A DNA stretch of 64,000 nt, taken from contig NZ_CP079822.1 of NCBI RefSeq assembly GCF_019334805.1, positions 620,001 to 684,000 on the forward strand. Direction: 5' to 3'. Below the pieces are notes generated by a model that did no database searches, had not been told where the DNA came from, and was given only the letters and a program-made list of their open reading frames with translations. Shown one piece after another: positions 36,392 through 44,160 of this stretch. The translations under genes and the position numbers were made by a program. This DNA comes from Rothia mucilaginosa. GTDB taxonomy: Bacteria > Actinomycetota > Actinomycetes > Actinomycetales > Micrococcaceae. Position 1 is the stretch's first letter. Every line of letters begins with the position of its first letter.

Positions 36392-37539
36392 GAGAGGTCT
36401 ATCTCCATTGTGTAGTTCGCGCGACGAGTCACCGCCACGGGGTCTACGTTACCAAAGCTTCTAACGTTTCGCGTCCCTTGAGAGGTGAGAGTATAGCGAT
36501 TTCCCACCTGTCGGAGCGTGTTTGCTGTCTCATTATCGGTCAGCACGGTACCCGGTTCAGCGAGGGAGACCAGGCGCGCAGCCAGGTTCACGCTGGAGCC
36601 GTACACGTCGCCGCGGTTAGCCAGAACCTCGCCCCAAATGAAGGCGACGCGGGCTTCCGGTAGCTGCGGGTCGGCGCCGATCTTTTCGGAGAGCTGCAGG
36701 CTAATTTCTGCGATAGTGTCCGGGGTTTCGGTGAGGAAGAAGACTTCGTCACCGAGGGTCTTGATAATGCGACCGCCCAGGGGTGCGATGACGTCCAGGC
36801 AGCTCTGCTCAAAGTGGTTGATGAGCTGAGAAAGAGCCGCGGCGTCCAGGTTACGCACCAGGGAGGTATAGGAAACCAGGTCAACGAACCCTACGCCTCG
36901 CACCAGGGGCAGGCGGGAAAGTCCGGAGGTGGTCACGTTGTTTTCGCGCAATCCCAGGCGCAGGATTCCGGCGTACATCTGGCGACGGTATGCGTAGAGC
37001 GCCAGACGCTCGAGAACCTCGAGGTAACGCGGGAAGTCTTTGAGGAGCTTGCGGCGGGCATCATTATCGCTGAGGTTTTCGGTGACCATAATGTTGTGCA
37101 CGAGCGCCTCAATCTGCCAGGCGACGGTACGGTCGGTCAGTTGACCTTCAGCGCGCACGAGGGATGCCACATATTCCATACGAATGTCGCCTTCTGCGTC
37201 CAACTTCTGCAGGTCGGCGAGCATCTGCACGTCTGTTTCAGTGAAGTAGGGCGAGTGGTTGGGGATTGTCGGGAAGCCCACATTGTGCCAGATACGCTGG
37301 GCGGTTTCGAGGGGAAGTCCGGCGCACTCTGCAGCTTCTACGGGGGTGTAGCGGCGACCCTGTCCCAGGAGCGACTTTTCGAGGGCTCGAATCCCTGCCT
37401 TGGATTCCTCGTCGCGGTAGATATTGTTCTGGGCGAGGTTCTGCAGAATTTTGAGGTTCAGCATTTGGGTTTCGGGGCCCATGGTGGCACCGGTGCCCTG
37501 CGGAGAGTGTGCAGGTTCATGATGGTCTGCCGTGCTCAT
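36388..37539 (-). CDS. Class III adenylate cyclase with N-terminal regulatory domain
   Basis: The C-terminal cyclase homology domain (about residues 210-375) contains VGFVDLVSYTSL with the metal Asp, IIKTLGDEVFF with the substrate Lys and second metal Asp, and DVYGSSVNLAARL with the Asn and Arg of the transition state. The residues fit ATP rather than GTP. The N-terminal half is helical with a HTH-like stretch (VEAAECAGLPLETAQRIW). It resembles the autoinhibitory part of mycobacterial Rv1264-type cyclases that respond to pH. No transmembrane helix is seen. I chose the ATG at 37539 with AAAGGAG upstream; the frame extends 41 codons more. It is the first gene of a coupled pair with the PP2C phosphatase. 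Confidence 0.9.
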   Translation of the reverse strand: MSTADHHEPAHSPQGTGATMGPETQMLNLKILQNLAQNNIYRDEESKAGIRALEKSLLGQGRRYTPVEAAECAGLPLETAQRIWHNVGFPTIPNHSPYFTETDVQMLADLQKLDAEGDIRMEYVASLVRAEGQLTDRTVAWQIEALVHNIMVTENLSDNDARRKLLKDFPRYLEVLERLALYAYRRQMYAGILRLGLRENNVTTSGLSRLPLVRGVGFVDLVSYTSLVRNLDAAALSQLINHFEQSCLDVIAPLGGRIIKTLGDEVFFLTETPDTIAEISLQLSEKIGADPQLPEARVAFIWGEVLANRGDVYGSSVNLAARLVSLAEPGTVLTDNETANTLRQVGNRYTLTSQGTRNVRSFGNVDPVAVTRRANYTMEIDLS

Positions 37540-37831
37540 TGCCGCTGCCGCTCCTTTCATATCTGCCGGATCATCTGTTCTGCCGTGCGGATGCACTGGT
37601 GTGTGCCGTGCGTCGACTGTGCACTGCTTCACTGTATAGCGCCTTGTTAATATACCCTCCACTGCGGTGTTTTGGGCGTCAAAGCCTCCACACCCAAAGA
37701 TATTTTAGTGGAGTAATTCACATTTAAGAATACTCTAATCCGCATTTTTTCGGCTGATTTTAGGTGCCGGGTTAGGCTCTGAGCCAACCGGTCCGCCCTC
37801 CTTGTAGTGGGAGGAGGCACCCCAGAGAGGG

Positions 37832-38320
37832 CTAAATGTAGCGGGAACGCAGGGCGTAGTAGTCGCGTCGAGCGGATTTAATTTCTTTTTCGAAACGCTT
37901 GGGGTCGGGCACGTAGGTCAGGCGGTGGTGCACCCCGCGGCATACCACGTACACCGAACCGTAGCCCAACCAAGCGCCCGGGCCACGCTGTTTTGCCCAG
38001 CGCTCGCCCATGGAATCCAGGTAGAGGGATTCGTCTCCGCTACGGGTCATCACACCGCGGCGCACTACGAGCCGATGGGTGGTCAGCAGGTAGTAGGTAG
38101 TAACCCACCGCCAGGCAGTACGCACAGCACCAAGCAGGGCACCCACCGCACACATCGTGCCGAGAGTCCACAGAATCGGTGAGGACCGTGCCGTGGAGGC
38201 AAAGGTTGAGGCGGCGATAGCAACCAGCAGGTAGGCGAGCGCGGGCAGTAGAGCACCGTAGTGCTGTCGGGTGGCGATGATGACATGCTCACCGGGGTTG
38301 AGTTTTCCGCGCAGGCGCAT
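37832..38320 (-). CDS. Membrane protein with bacterial PH domain (bPH2/YdbS-like)
   Basis: The 162-residue protein starts with a soluble RLRGKLNPGEHVI stretch and then has two transmembrane helices. A bacterial PH-like domain follows, beginning YYLLTTHRLVVRRGVMTR. This is the usual order of the YdbS/bPH2 family. The function of these proteins is unknown; a link to envelope stress has been proposed for some. The ATG at 38320 is preceded by a weak ribosome-binding site. The gene lies between the cyclase pair and birA on the same strand, without tight spacing. Confidence 0.85.
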   Translation of the reverse strand: MRLRGKLNPGEHVIIATRQHYGALLPALAYLLVAIAASTFASTARSSPILWTLGTMCAVGALLGAVRTAWRWVTTYYLLTTHRLVVRRGVMTRSGDESLYLDSMGERWAKQRGPGAWLGYGSVYVVCRGVHHRLTYVPDPKRFEKEIKSARRDYYALRSRYI

Positions 38321-38444
38321 GGTGTTCCTTAGCTGTGCTGGTGGGTGTGTACCGGATTAGAGGCGCCGGTTTGAGGTGGTGCGGGCGTATTCAGTGTTGC
38401 TGTGCCGGGCAAAATTTTATGGGCAGAAACTTTATAGGTTGGTT

Positions 38445-39401
38445 CTAGTGTGCCTGCTGAAAATCTCCGTAGCTACCGTTGGCGGGGCGAAGATGCTCAA
38501 TATCGCCCACCGCGTAGGGCTCTATGGTTCCGTCCTCGCGGCGAATGAGGATGCGCCCCTGCGCATCGAGGTCTTCGGCAATGCCATCTACGGTGCTTCC
38601 GTCGGGCAGGCTCATGCGCACGCTGGCTCCGAGGGTTGCGGTGGAGGCGCGTGCCTGGTCGAGCAGGCTGATGCTCTGTGGGTTGAGGGGGTCGGGGTTG
38701 AGGGGGTCGGGGCGTTCGGGGTCACCACCGGCGCGCACGAAGGCGCGGTAGCGGCGGGCGAAGATGCCGAGCAGTCGGGCGAGCACCTCGGAGGAGTCGA
38801 TGACCTGCCCGGTGCACAGGCTCAGGCTGGTGGCAGTGGGTACGGGCAGCTGTTCGGCGGACATGTTCGTGTTCTGGCCGATGCCCACAATGATGCTGCG
38901 CTGCCCCTCGGTGGAGCCGCTTTCGGGAACGAGCTGGGCGAGAATTCCGCACCCCTTAGCGCCCTGCGCGATGACGTCGTTGGGCCATTTGAGGGCGGCA
39001 TCCACGCCGTAGCTGCGCCAAATATCGACCACGCTGAGCCCGGCGATGAGGGTCATCCAGTGGTAGCTGCCTTCGGGGAGTTCTCGGGCGAGCGGGTCTG
39101 CGGAGGCGTGCGGGCGCACCACGATACTCACGGCGAGGCAGGCTCCGGGAGGGGCAGTCCAGGCTCGGGCGAGGCGGCCGCGTCCGGCGCTTTGGTAGAG
39201 GCTGGCGTAGACGGAGAGCTCACCGAGCTGTTCGCGTTCGGGGTCCGTGCCGTCCATAAGTAGCTCGCGGGCGCGGGTGGTGGTGGAGTCGACTTCATCG
39301 TAGAGGTTTACGCTGGAGTAGCCCGCGTCCAGCGCCACGGTGCGGATGCGCGGCGCATCCAAAACCGAATGATCACTCTCGTTATGCATGTTTTCAGCCA
39401 T
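38445..39401 (-). CDS. birA: Biotin-[acetyl-CoA-carboxylase] ligase BirA
   Basis: BirA attaches biotin to the carboxylase carrier lysine, here very likely Lys572 of the alpha subunit encoded at 54271-56091. The 318-residue protein has the catalytic-domain motifs YQSAGRGRLARAW and LKWPNDV and a C-terminal SH3-like domain. It lacks the N-terminal DNA-binding domain of the Escherichia coli protein, so it is not a repressor. An exact short repeat PDPLN-PDPLN sits in a loop. I use the ATG at 39401 with AGAAAGG upstream; a GTG three codons earlier overlaps that site. It is divergent from the YciI-like gene and 0.8 kb from the carboxylase beta gene. Confidence 0.92.
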   Translation of the reverse strand: MAENMHNESDHSVLDAPRIRTVALDAGYSSVNLYDEVDSTTTRARELLMDGTDPEREQLGELSVYASLYQSAGRGRLARAWTAPPGACLAVSIVVRPHASADPLARELPEGSYHWMTLIAGLSVVDIWRSYGVDAALKWPNDVIAQGAKGCGILAQLVPESGSTEGQRSIIVGIGQNTNMSAEQLPVPTATSLSLCTGQVIDSSEVLARLLGIFARRYRAFVRAGGDPERPDPLNPDPLNPQSISLLDQARASTATLGASVRMSLPDGSTVDGIAEDLDAQGRILIRREDGTIEPYAVGDIEHLRPANGSYGDFQQAH

Positions 39402-39631
39402 AGCCTGCACCTTTCTGTCCTACCTCAATCAGTCCTGCAATTCGCAGACCCGCTATCAACCTGCCGCCGTAATCTGCCGGTTTCTACCGAGTCGCACTGA
39501 TTTCTCACCATACCAATTTCTTGCCGCCGGTGATGCCCACCGGCACCCGAGACGGTACATTAGACAGTGAGGGTGCATCAAGCACCGACCGGCTGCGGAG
39601 GTTCCTCCGCCCTGCTCGAAAGAAGACCGCT

Positions 39632-39913
39632 ATGGCTTATTACGCAATTACTTACGTTTACGCAGCTCCCGAGGAGCAGGCGAAGTACCGTCCGGCTCAC
39701 CGCGAGTACCTTGGTTCGCAGATTGAGGCGGGCAACCTGATTGTTTCCGGTCCCCTGCTGGATGGCGAGACCCCCGCCGGCGCTCTGCTGATTGCAAAGG
39801 TTGACTCCGCTGAGGCTGCCGAGAAGATTGTGGCTAACGACCCGATGAACATTGGTGGCGCGGTTCTGTCTCACACCGTCACCGAGTGGAACCCGGTCCT
39901 GGGCACCATCTAA
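39632..39913 (+). CDS. YciI-family protein
   Basis: The 93-residue protein is a single YCII-related domain: YYAITYVYAAPEEQ, then RPAHREYL with the conserved His, and PLLDGETPAGALLI. The family folds like ferredoxin and some members are enzymes, but its function here is unknown. The ATG at 39632 has GAAAGAAG upstream. A strong terminator follows. Confidence 0.88.
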   Translation: MAYYAITYVYAAPEEQAKYRPAHREYLGSQIEAGNLIVSGPLLDGETPAGALLIAKVDSAEAAEKIVANDPMNIGGAVLSHTVTEWNPVLGTI

Positions 39914-39944
39914 GCGTCATTTCACGTTGAAAGCTTGAACGTAG

Positions 39945-39988
39945 ACCCCCTTCCGCAGGCAAGGATTGCCGAGGCGGAAGGGGGTTTT
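39945..39988 (+). terminator. Terminator of the YciI-like gene
   Basis: ACCCCCTTCCGC pairs with GCGGAAGGGGGT, followed by UUUUC, 31 nt past the stop. Confidence 0.9.
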
Positions 39989-40229
39989 CTGTGCTCTTTT
40001 GAGCGGTTCTTTCGCGCTTTTCGTTCACTGTATGCACCTTCTTGGGTGCTGGGTGCATAAAAGTGTATCTAGTGTTGATATTCTGGCTTCTCACCTGGCA
40101 TATGTGCCCTAGTTCGCACTATAGTTGAGGGATATGCACATTGTTCAAGAGTGCTCTTCGGGGCCTTCTGAACAACCATCACCGCAACCACTGGCTCCCG
40201 ACAATCGGGTGGAGCAGGAACGAGGAATA

Positions 40230-41831
40230 ATGTCCGAGAACCTCCAGCAGGATTTTGACTTGAGCACCACCGCCGGTAAGCTCGCTGATTTTTATGCACG
40301 TCGAGAGCGCAGCTTCGCGCCCAGCGGTGAGGCAGCTATTGAGAAGCAGCACGCACGCGGCAAGAACACCGCCCGCGAGCGCATCGACATGCTTCTGGAC
40401 GAGGGTTCTTTCGTAGAGTTTGACGCCCTCGCCCGCCACCGCACCACCGCATTCGGCATGGAGGCGAAGAAGCCTCTGGGTGACGGTTTGGTCTCCGGTT
40501 ACGGCACCGTGGACGGTCGCCTGGTTGCCGTGTATTCGCAGGACTTCACCGTTTACGGTGGTTCTCTCTCGCAGGTGAACGGCGAGAAGATTGTGAAGGT
40601 GCAGAAGTTCGCTCTGAAGAACGGCTGCCCGGTTATCGGCATTAACGATGGTGGTGGCGCCCGTATTCAGGAGGGCGTGGCTTCCCTGGCGATGTTTGCC
40701 GATATTTTCCGCATGAACGTGCGCGCCTCCGGTGTGGTTCCGCAGATTTCTGTCATTATGGGCCCCTGCGCTGGCGGTGCCGCTTACTCCCCCGCTCTGA
40801 CTGACTACATCATCATGGTGGATAAGACCTCGCACATGTTCATTACCGGCCCGGACGTCATTAAGACCGTGACCGGTGAGGATGTGGACATGGAGACCCT
40901 CGGTGGTGCGCGTCAGCACAACTCGGTGACCGGTACCAGCACCTACCTGGCTGAGGACGAGGAAGACGCTTTCGACTTTGTGCGTGAGCTCCTCGAGTTC
41001 CTGCCCTCGAATAACCTTGCAGAGTCCCTGCCCCTGGAGCATGACCAGGAGCCCGTGGTAACCGTAGACGATTTGGATTTGGATACTCTCATCCCGGATT
41101 CGGCAAACCAGCCTTATGACATGCGCGCGGTCATTGAGTCCGTGGTCGATGACGGCCACTTCCTGGAGATGCAGGCGCTGTACGCCCCGAACGTGATGAT
41201 TGGTTACGCCCGCGTTGAGGGCCGCACGGTCGGTATTGTGGCGAACCAGCCGATGCAGTTCGCCGGCTGCCTGGACATTTCTGCATCCGAGAAGGCTGCC
41301 CGTTTTGTGCGCCATTGCGATGCGTTCAACATTCCGATTCTGACTTTTGTGGATGTTCCCGGCTTCTTGCCCGGTACCGATCAGGAGTTCAACGGCATTA
41401 TTCGCCGCGGCGCTAAGCTACTCTACGCTTATGCGGAGGCGACCGTTCCGCTGGTTACCGTCATTACCCGTAAGGCGTACGGCGGTGCGTACATTGTGAT
41501 GGGTTCGAAGAAGCTGGGTGCCGATATTAACCTGGCATGGCCCACCGCTCAGATTGGTGTGATGGGTGCTCAGGGTGCGGTGAATATTCTGTACCGTCGT
41601 GAGTTGGCTGCTCTGGCGGCTGAGGGTGGCGATGTTGAGGCTCGCCGCGCTGAGCTGATCGCCAAGTATGAGGAAGAGCTGCTGAACCCGTACCAGGCTG
41701 CCGAGTTGGGGTACATTGACGAGGTTATTGCCCCGAGCGAGACTCGCGTGCGTATTATTTCCTCGTTGCGTGCCCTGCACGATAAGCGTGCGTCTACCCC
41801 GGCAAAGAAGCACGGCAACATCCCGCTGTAG
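40230..41831 (+). CDS. Acyl-CoA carboxylase beta subunit (AccD/PccB type)
   Basis: The beta subunit transfers carboxyl from biotin to acetyl-CoA or propionyl-CoA, the entry step to fatty-acid and methylmalonyl-CoA synthesis. The 533-residue protein shows crotonase-fold signatures of the carboxyltransferase: [60 protein letters not shown] and [12 protein letters not shown]. The acyl-choosing residue cannot be placed confidently from sequence alone, so acetyl versus propionyl preference is open. The ATG at 40230 has GAGG just upstream; the frame is open 35 codons further. The epsilon-subunit gene follows 72 nt downstream. Confidence 0.94.
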   Translation: MSENLQQDFDLSTTAGKLADFYARRERSFAPSGEAAIEKQHARGKNTARERIDMLLDEGSFVEFDALARHRTTAFGMEAKKPLGDGLVSGYGTVDGRLVAVYSQDFTVYGGSLSQVNGEKIVKVQKFALKNGCPVIGINDGGGARIQEGVASLAMFADIFRMNVRASGVVPQISVIMGPCAGGAAYSPALTDYIIMVDKTSHMFITGPDVIKTVTGEDVDMETLGGARQHNSVTGTSTYLAEDEEDAFDFVRELLEFLPSNNLAESLPLEHDQEPVVTVDDLDLDTLIPDSANQPYDMRAVIESVVDDGHFLEMQALYAPNVMIGYARVEGRTVGIVANQPMQFAGCLDISASEKAARFVRHCDAFNIPILTFVDVPGFLPGTDQEFNGIIRRGAKLLYAYAEATVPLVTVITRKAYGGAYIVMGSKKLGADINLAWPTAQIGVMGAQGAVNILYRRELAALAAEGGDVEARRAELIAKYEEELLNPYQAAELGYIDEVIAPSETRVRIISSLRALHDKRASTPAKKHGNIPL

Positions 41832-41903
41832 GCTTCCCTTGTGCCCGCACCATTTGTGGCGCGGGCATTCCCAGGATTTTAGGTTTTCTAAGGAGGCGTG
41901 CCT

Positions 41904-42296
41904 TTGGCCGGCTACAACCCGCTGAGTTATTTCTCATTCGGTAAAAAGAAGGATAGTTCGGAGGCTACTGAGAGCGCCGAGCAGCTTGAGCGTAGCTCCG
42001 CACATTCTTCTGCGCACGCGGATACCGCATCCAGCGCCCCGCCGAAGGATTCTGCTCAGCCTTCGGTAGATACTGACGCTGAGCAGGAGCCTCTACTGAA
42101 GGTGGTTAAGGGCTCCCCCACTCCGGAGGAGATTGCCGCCCTCACCGCTGTGGTTGCGATGATGCAGGCGAGCGCCGCAAAGCAGGAGCAGAACTTGCTG
42201 GTGGGTGCCGCTTCACGCATCCTGAACCGCGGTCAGCGCCTGGGTGTTTCGTTGCGTCCCGGTCCCGGTTCGTGGAGGCGCGCTCGCCCCATGTAA
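41904..42296 (+). CDS. Acyl-CoA carboxylase epsilon subunit
   Basis: The epsilon subunit is a small actinobacterial protein that joins alpha and beta subunits into a stable carboxylase. The core motif LLKVVKGSPTPEEIAALTAV lies at about residues 68-87, followed by a Ser/Arg-rich tail ending WRRARPM. The N-terminal 60 residues are an acidic Ser/Ala/Glu-rich extension, longer than in most family members. The start is most likely the TTG at 41904, which is 7 nt after AGGAGG; the GTG at 41898 is only 1 nt from that site. A short GC hairpin lies between it and the beta gene. Confidence 0.88.
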   Translation: MAGYNPLSYFSFGKKKDSSEATESAEQLERSSAHSSAHADTASSAPPKDSAQPSVDTDAEQEPLLKVVKGSPTPEEIAALTAVVAMMQASAAKQEQNLLVGAASRILNRGQRLGVSLRPGPGSWRRARPM

Positions 42297-42319
42297 TGCG
42301 GGCTGCTAACTATGCTTCT

Positions 42320-42365
42320 TATATTCCCGTCACGCCAGCCGGTGTGACGGGAATATATTGTTTTG
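42320..42365 (+). terminator. Terminator after the epsilon-subunit gene
   Basis: TATATTCCCGTCAC pairs with GTGACGGGAATATA around a short loop, followed by UUGUUUU. It ends the carboxylase beta/epsilon operon. Confidence 0.88.
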
Positions 42366-42516
42366 CCCCAAATTTAAGATTTATATTGCGCTATTGAACA
42401 TCTAATGCGCTGGTTCTTGCGATTTTGTCATATTAGAAACGATAAAGCGATGATGATACGCCCTGATGCTACGATGTATATACCATCACAATAGTGTTAG
42501 TAAATTGGCAGGGACC

Positions 42517-43683
42517 ATGGCAAAGATGCTGAATAAAAACCATAGGCCCCCACCGGATGTCTATATCACGCTTCTGTTGCCGACGCTACGGCGCTTGTCG
42601 AAGACTGTGCCCCGCACCGCCGCCTATGTTAGCGAGCAGTTGCGGCAACAGACTAAGGCATTGGGGTCGAAGAAGAACCTACCGGCTCTTGAATCCACCG
42701 ATTTTGCGGTGGCTGTGCGTACCACCTTGAAAATCTTGGTGGCACTTCGTTATGCCCAGTTGATGCCTCGTTTGACCCCGTGGGAGAAGAGGAAGTACCT
42801 GCTCACTCCCCTGGGCGCCGAGCTGACCTGCACCCCGCATCTGCACGGTTCGGTGCCGCCGCGTGTGGTGAAGCAGGTGCAGGCGTTGTGCTCTCAGAGT
42901 TTGACGGCAAAAAGCGTGAAGAAGCTGAAGAAGCAGGCGAACGCGCTACTGGAGAATGCGCAGGAGGAGCATCGCCTCATTTTTGGCGCTTCCAATAGCG
43001 ATAGCACCACCGAGTTGGAGGCTTTCTCGCCCTCCACTGACGCTGCGGACAAAGCGCCCGCCTACCCGGCAACCGGTGCGGAGCACCTTGCACATGCTTT
43101 GAATTCTGCGGAGGCTGCGGGGTCCTGGCCCGCCGGTCAGTCGCCTCTGGATATTATTTTGCGTGCCAGCGATTCGCCGGTGATTCACGCTCAGGCTGAG
43201 TTCGCGGAGCATTTTACGCAGGATTTGATTCAGCATATTCACGCGGTGACGCCAGAATATTTTGAGCAGATTGTTGCCGATATTTTTACGGCTCTTGGTT
43301 TTAACACCGAGGTAACCGGCGGTGCTGATGATAAGGGTGTTGACGTTATTGCCCGCTATTCTGATGGCCTGGATTTCGCGCCGATTTATATTCAGGTGAA
43401 GCATTATTGCGGAACTATGAAGGTCACCCCCAACGAGATTCAGAAGCTTGCCGGTGCAGTGCTTCTGCACGGCGGCCTGCAGGGTGTTTTGGTGACCTGC
43501 GGTGCTTTTGCGCATCCGGTTCCCGAGTATTTGCAGGGTTTGCCCGGCGCTCGCAATATTGCGCTGGTTGATCGACACCAGTTGGTGGAGCTGATGATTC
43601 GTCACCGTGTGGGTGTTCTTGATGGTGAGGGCGAGTGCGGTTACCGCATTGACGAGGAGTATTTTGCCCGCGGCTTGGAGTAG
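42517..43683 (+). CDS. Mrr-like endonuclease with N-terminal winged helix
   Basis: The 388-residue protein has a Mrr_N-type winged helix at about residues 15-105, ending with the typical YLLTPLG turn. A variable linker covers residues 150-225. An Mrr catalytic domain spans about 245-365: Glu250 in YFEQIV, the GADDKGVD block with Asp276, and Gln293-Val-Lys295 in IQVKHY. That is an intact D-QxK site of the PD-(D/E)xK superfamily. Mrr enzymes cut DNA carrying modified bases or respond to stress. No methyltransferase or other restriction gene is adjacent. The ATG at 42517 has AGGGA upstream. A paralogue lacking the Q and K follows at 44161 on the same strand. Confidence 0.88.
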   Translation: MAKMLNKNHRPPPDVYITLLLPTLRRLSKTVPRTAAYVSEQLRQQTKALGSKKNLPALESTDFAVAVRTTLKILVALRYAQLMPRLTPWEKRKYLLTPLGAELTCTPHLHGSVPPRVVKQVQALCSQSLTAKSVKKLKKQANALLENAQEEHRLIFGASNSDSTTELEAFSPSTDAADKAPAYPATGAEHLAHALNSAEAAGSWPAGQSPLDIILRASDSPVIHAQAEFAEHFTQDLIQHIHAVTPEYFEQIVADIFTALGFNTEVTGGADDKGVDVIARYSDGLDFAPIYIQVKHYCGTMKVTPNEIQKLAGAVLLHGGLQGVLVTCGAFAHPVPEYLQGLPGARNIALVDRHQLVELMIRHRVGVLDGEGECGYRIDEEYFARGLE

Positions 43684-44160
43684 CCGGGGTGTTTCTGGGG
43701 CGAGTTATTTCTCTCCGAATATCTCTGGCCTTCATGCATTTCCCACGTCATTTCACTTAATGTATTTTCACTTTTCCTTGAGGATATTTTTCACATATCG
43801 GCTGGTTTTAGAAATCTAGGTTATTTCTCGAACCAGCCGATACAATAATGAAGGTAATGCGTTATATATTCTTCGCATTATTTCACGAAGTGAATATACC
43901 CGTGACGGTCTAGACACTTCACCCCAATTTATAGCGTTCTTTTCTGAAGTGTTCGTCGTTGAAGACGGTGCGTAAGCGGGACGGGTTGAGAAAAAACTAC
44001 CTACCCTGCTTCTCTTCGCTTCTCTTCACTGCGGGATTTCAAAGTGCCGGCCCAAAAATAAAGATGGTGCCGCTCACTTTCGTGATTATTTTCCCGTTCG
44101 CATGACTGCACTTTATGAAGAACGCCTGCACGATAAATAACACTAGATAAGGAGCCCGGC
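43684..44160. other. AT-rich gap between the two Mrr-like genes
   Basis: No gene is seen. The stretch is clearly richer in A and T than the surroundings. It holds a long two-part hairpin (43796-43842) and a TTCAC-GAA-GTGAA dyad near 43884-43896. The promoter of the 823-residue gene must lie near its right end. The base composition suggests acquired DNA. Confidence 0.5.
43796..43842 (+). terminator. Two-part hairpin downstream of the Mrr-like gene
   Basis: TATCGGCTGGTT (43796-43807) is perfectly complementary to 43831-43842. Inside the loop AGAAAT (43810-43815) pairs with ATTTCT (43823-43828). It lies 113 nt past the stop without a U-tract, so it may be a terminator, a 3'-end stabiliser or a regulatory RNA structure. 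Confidence 0.5.
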
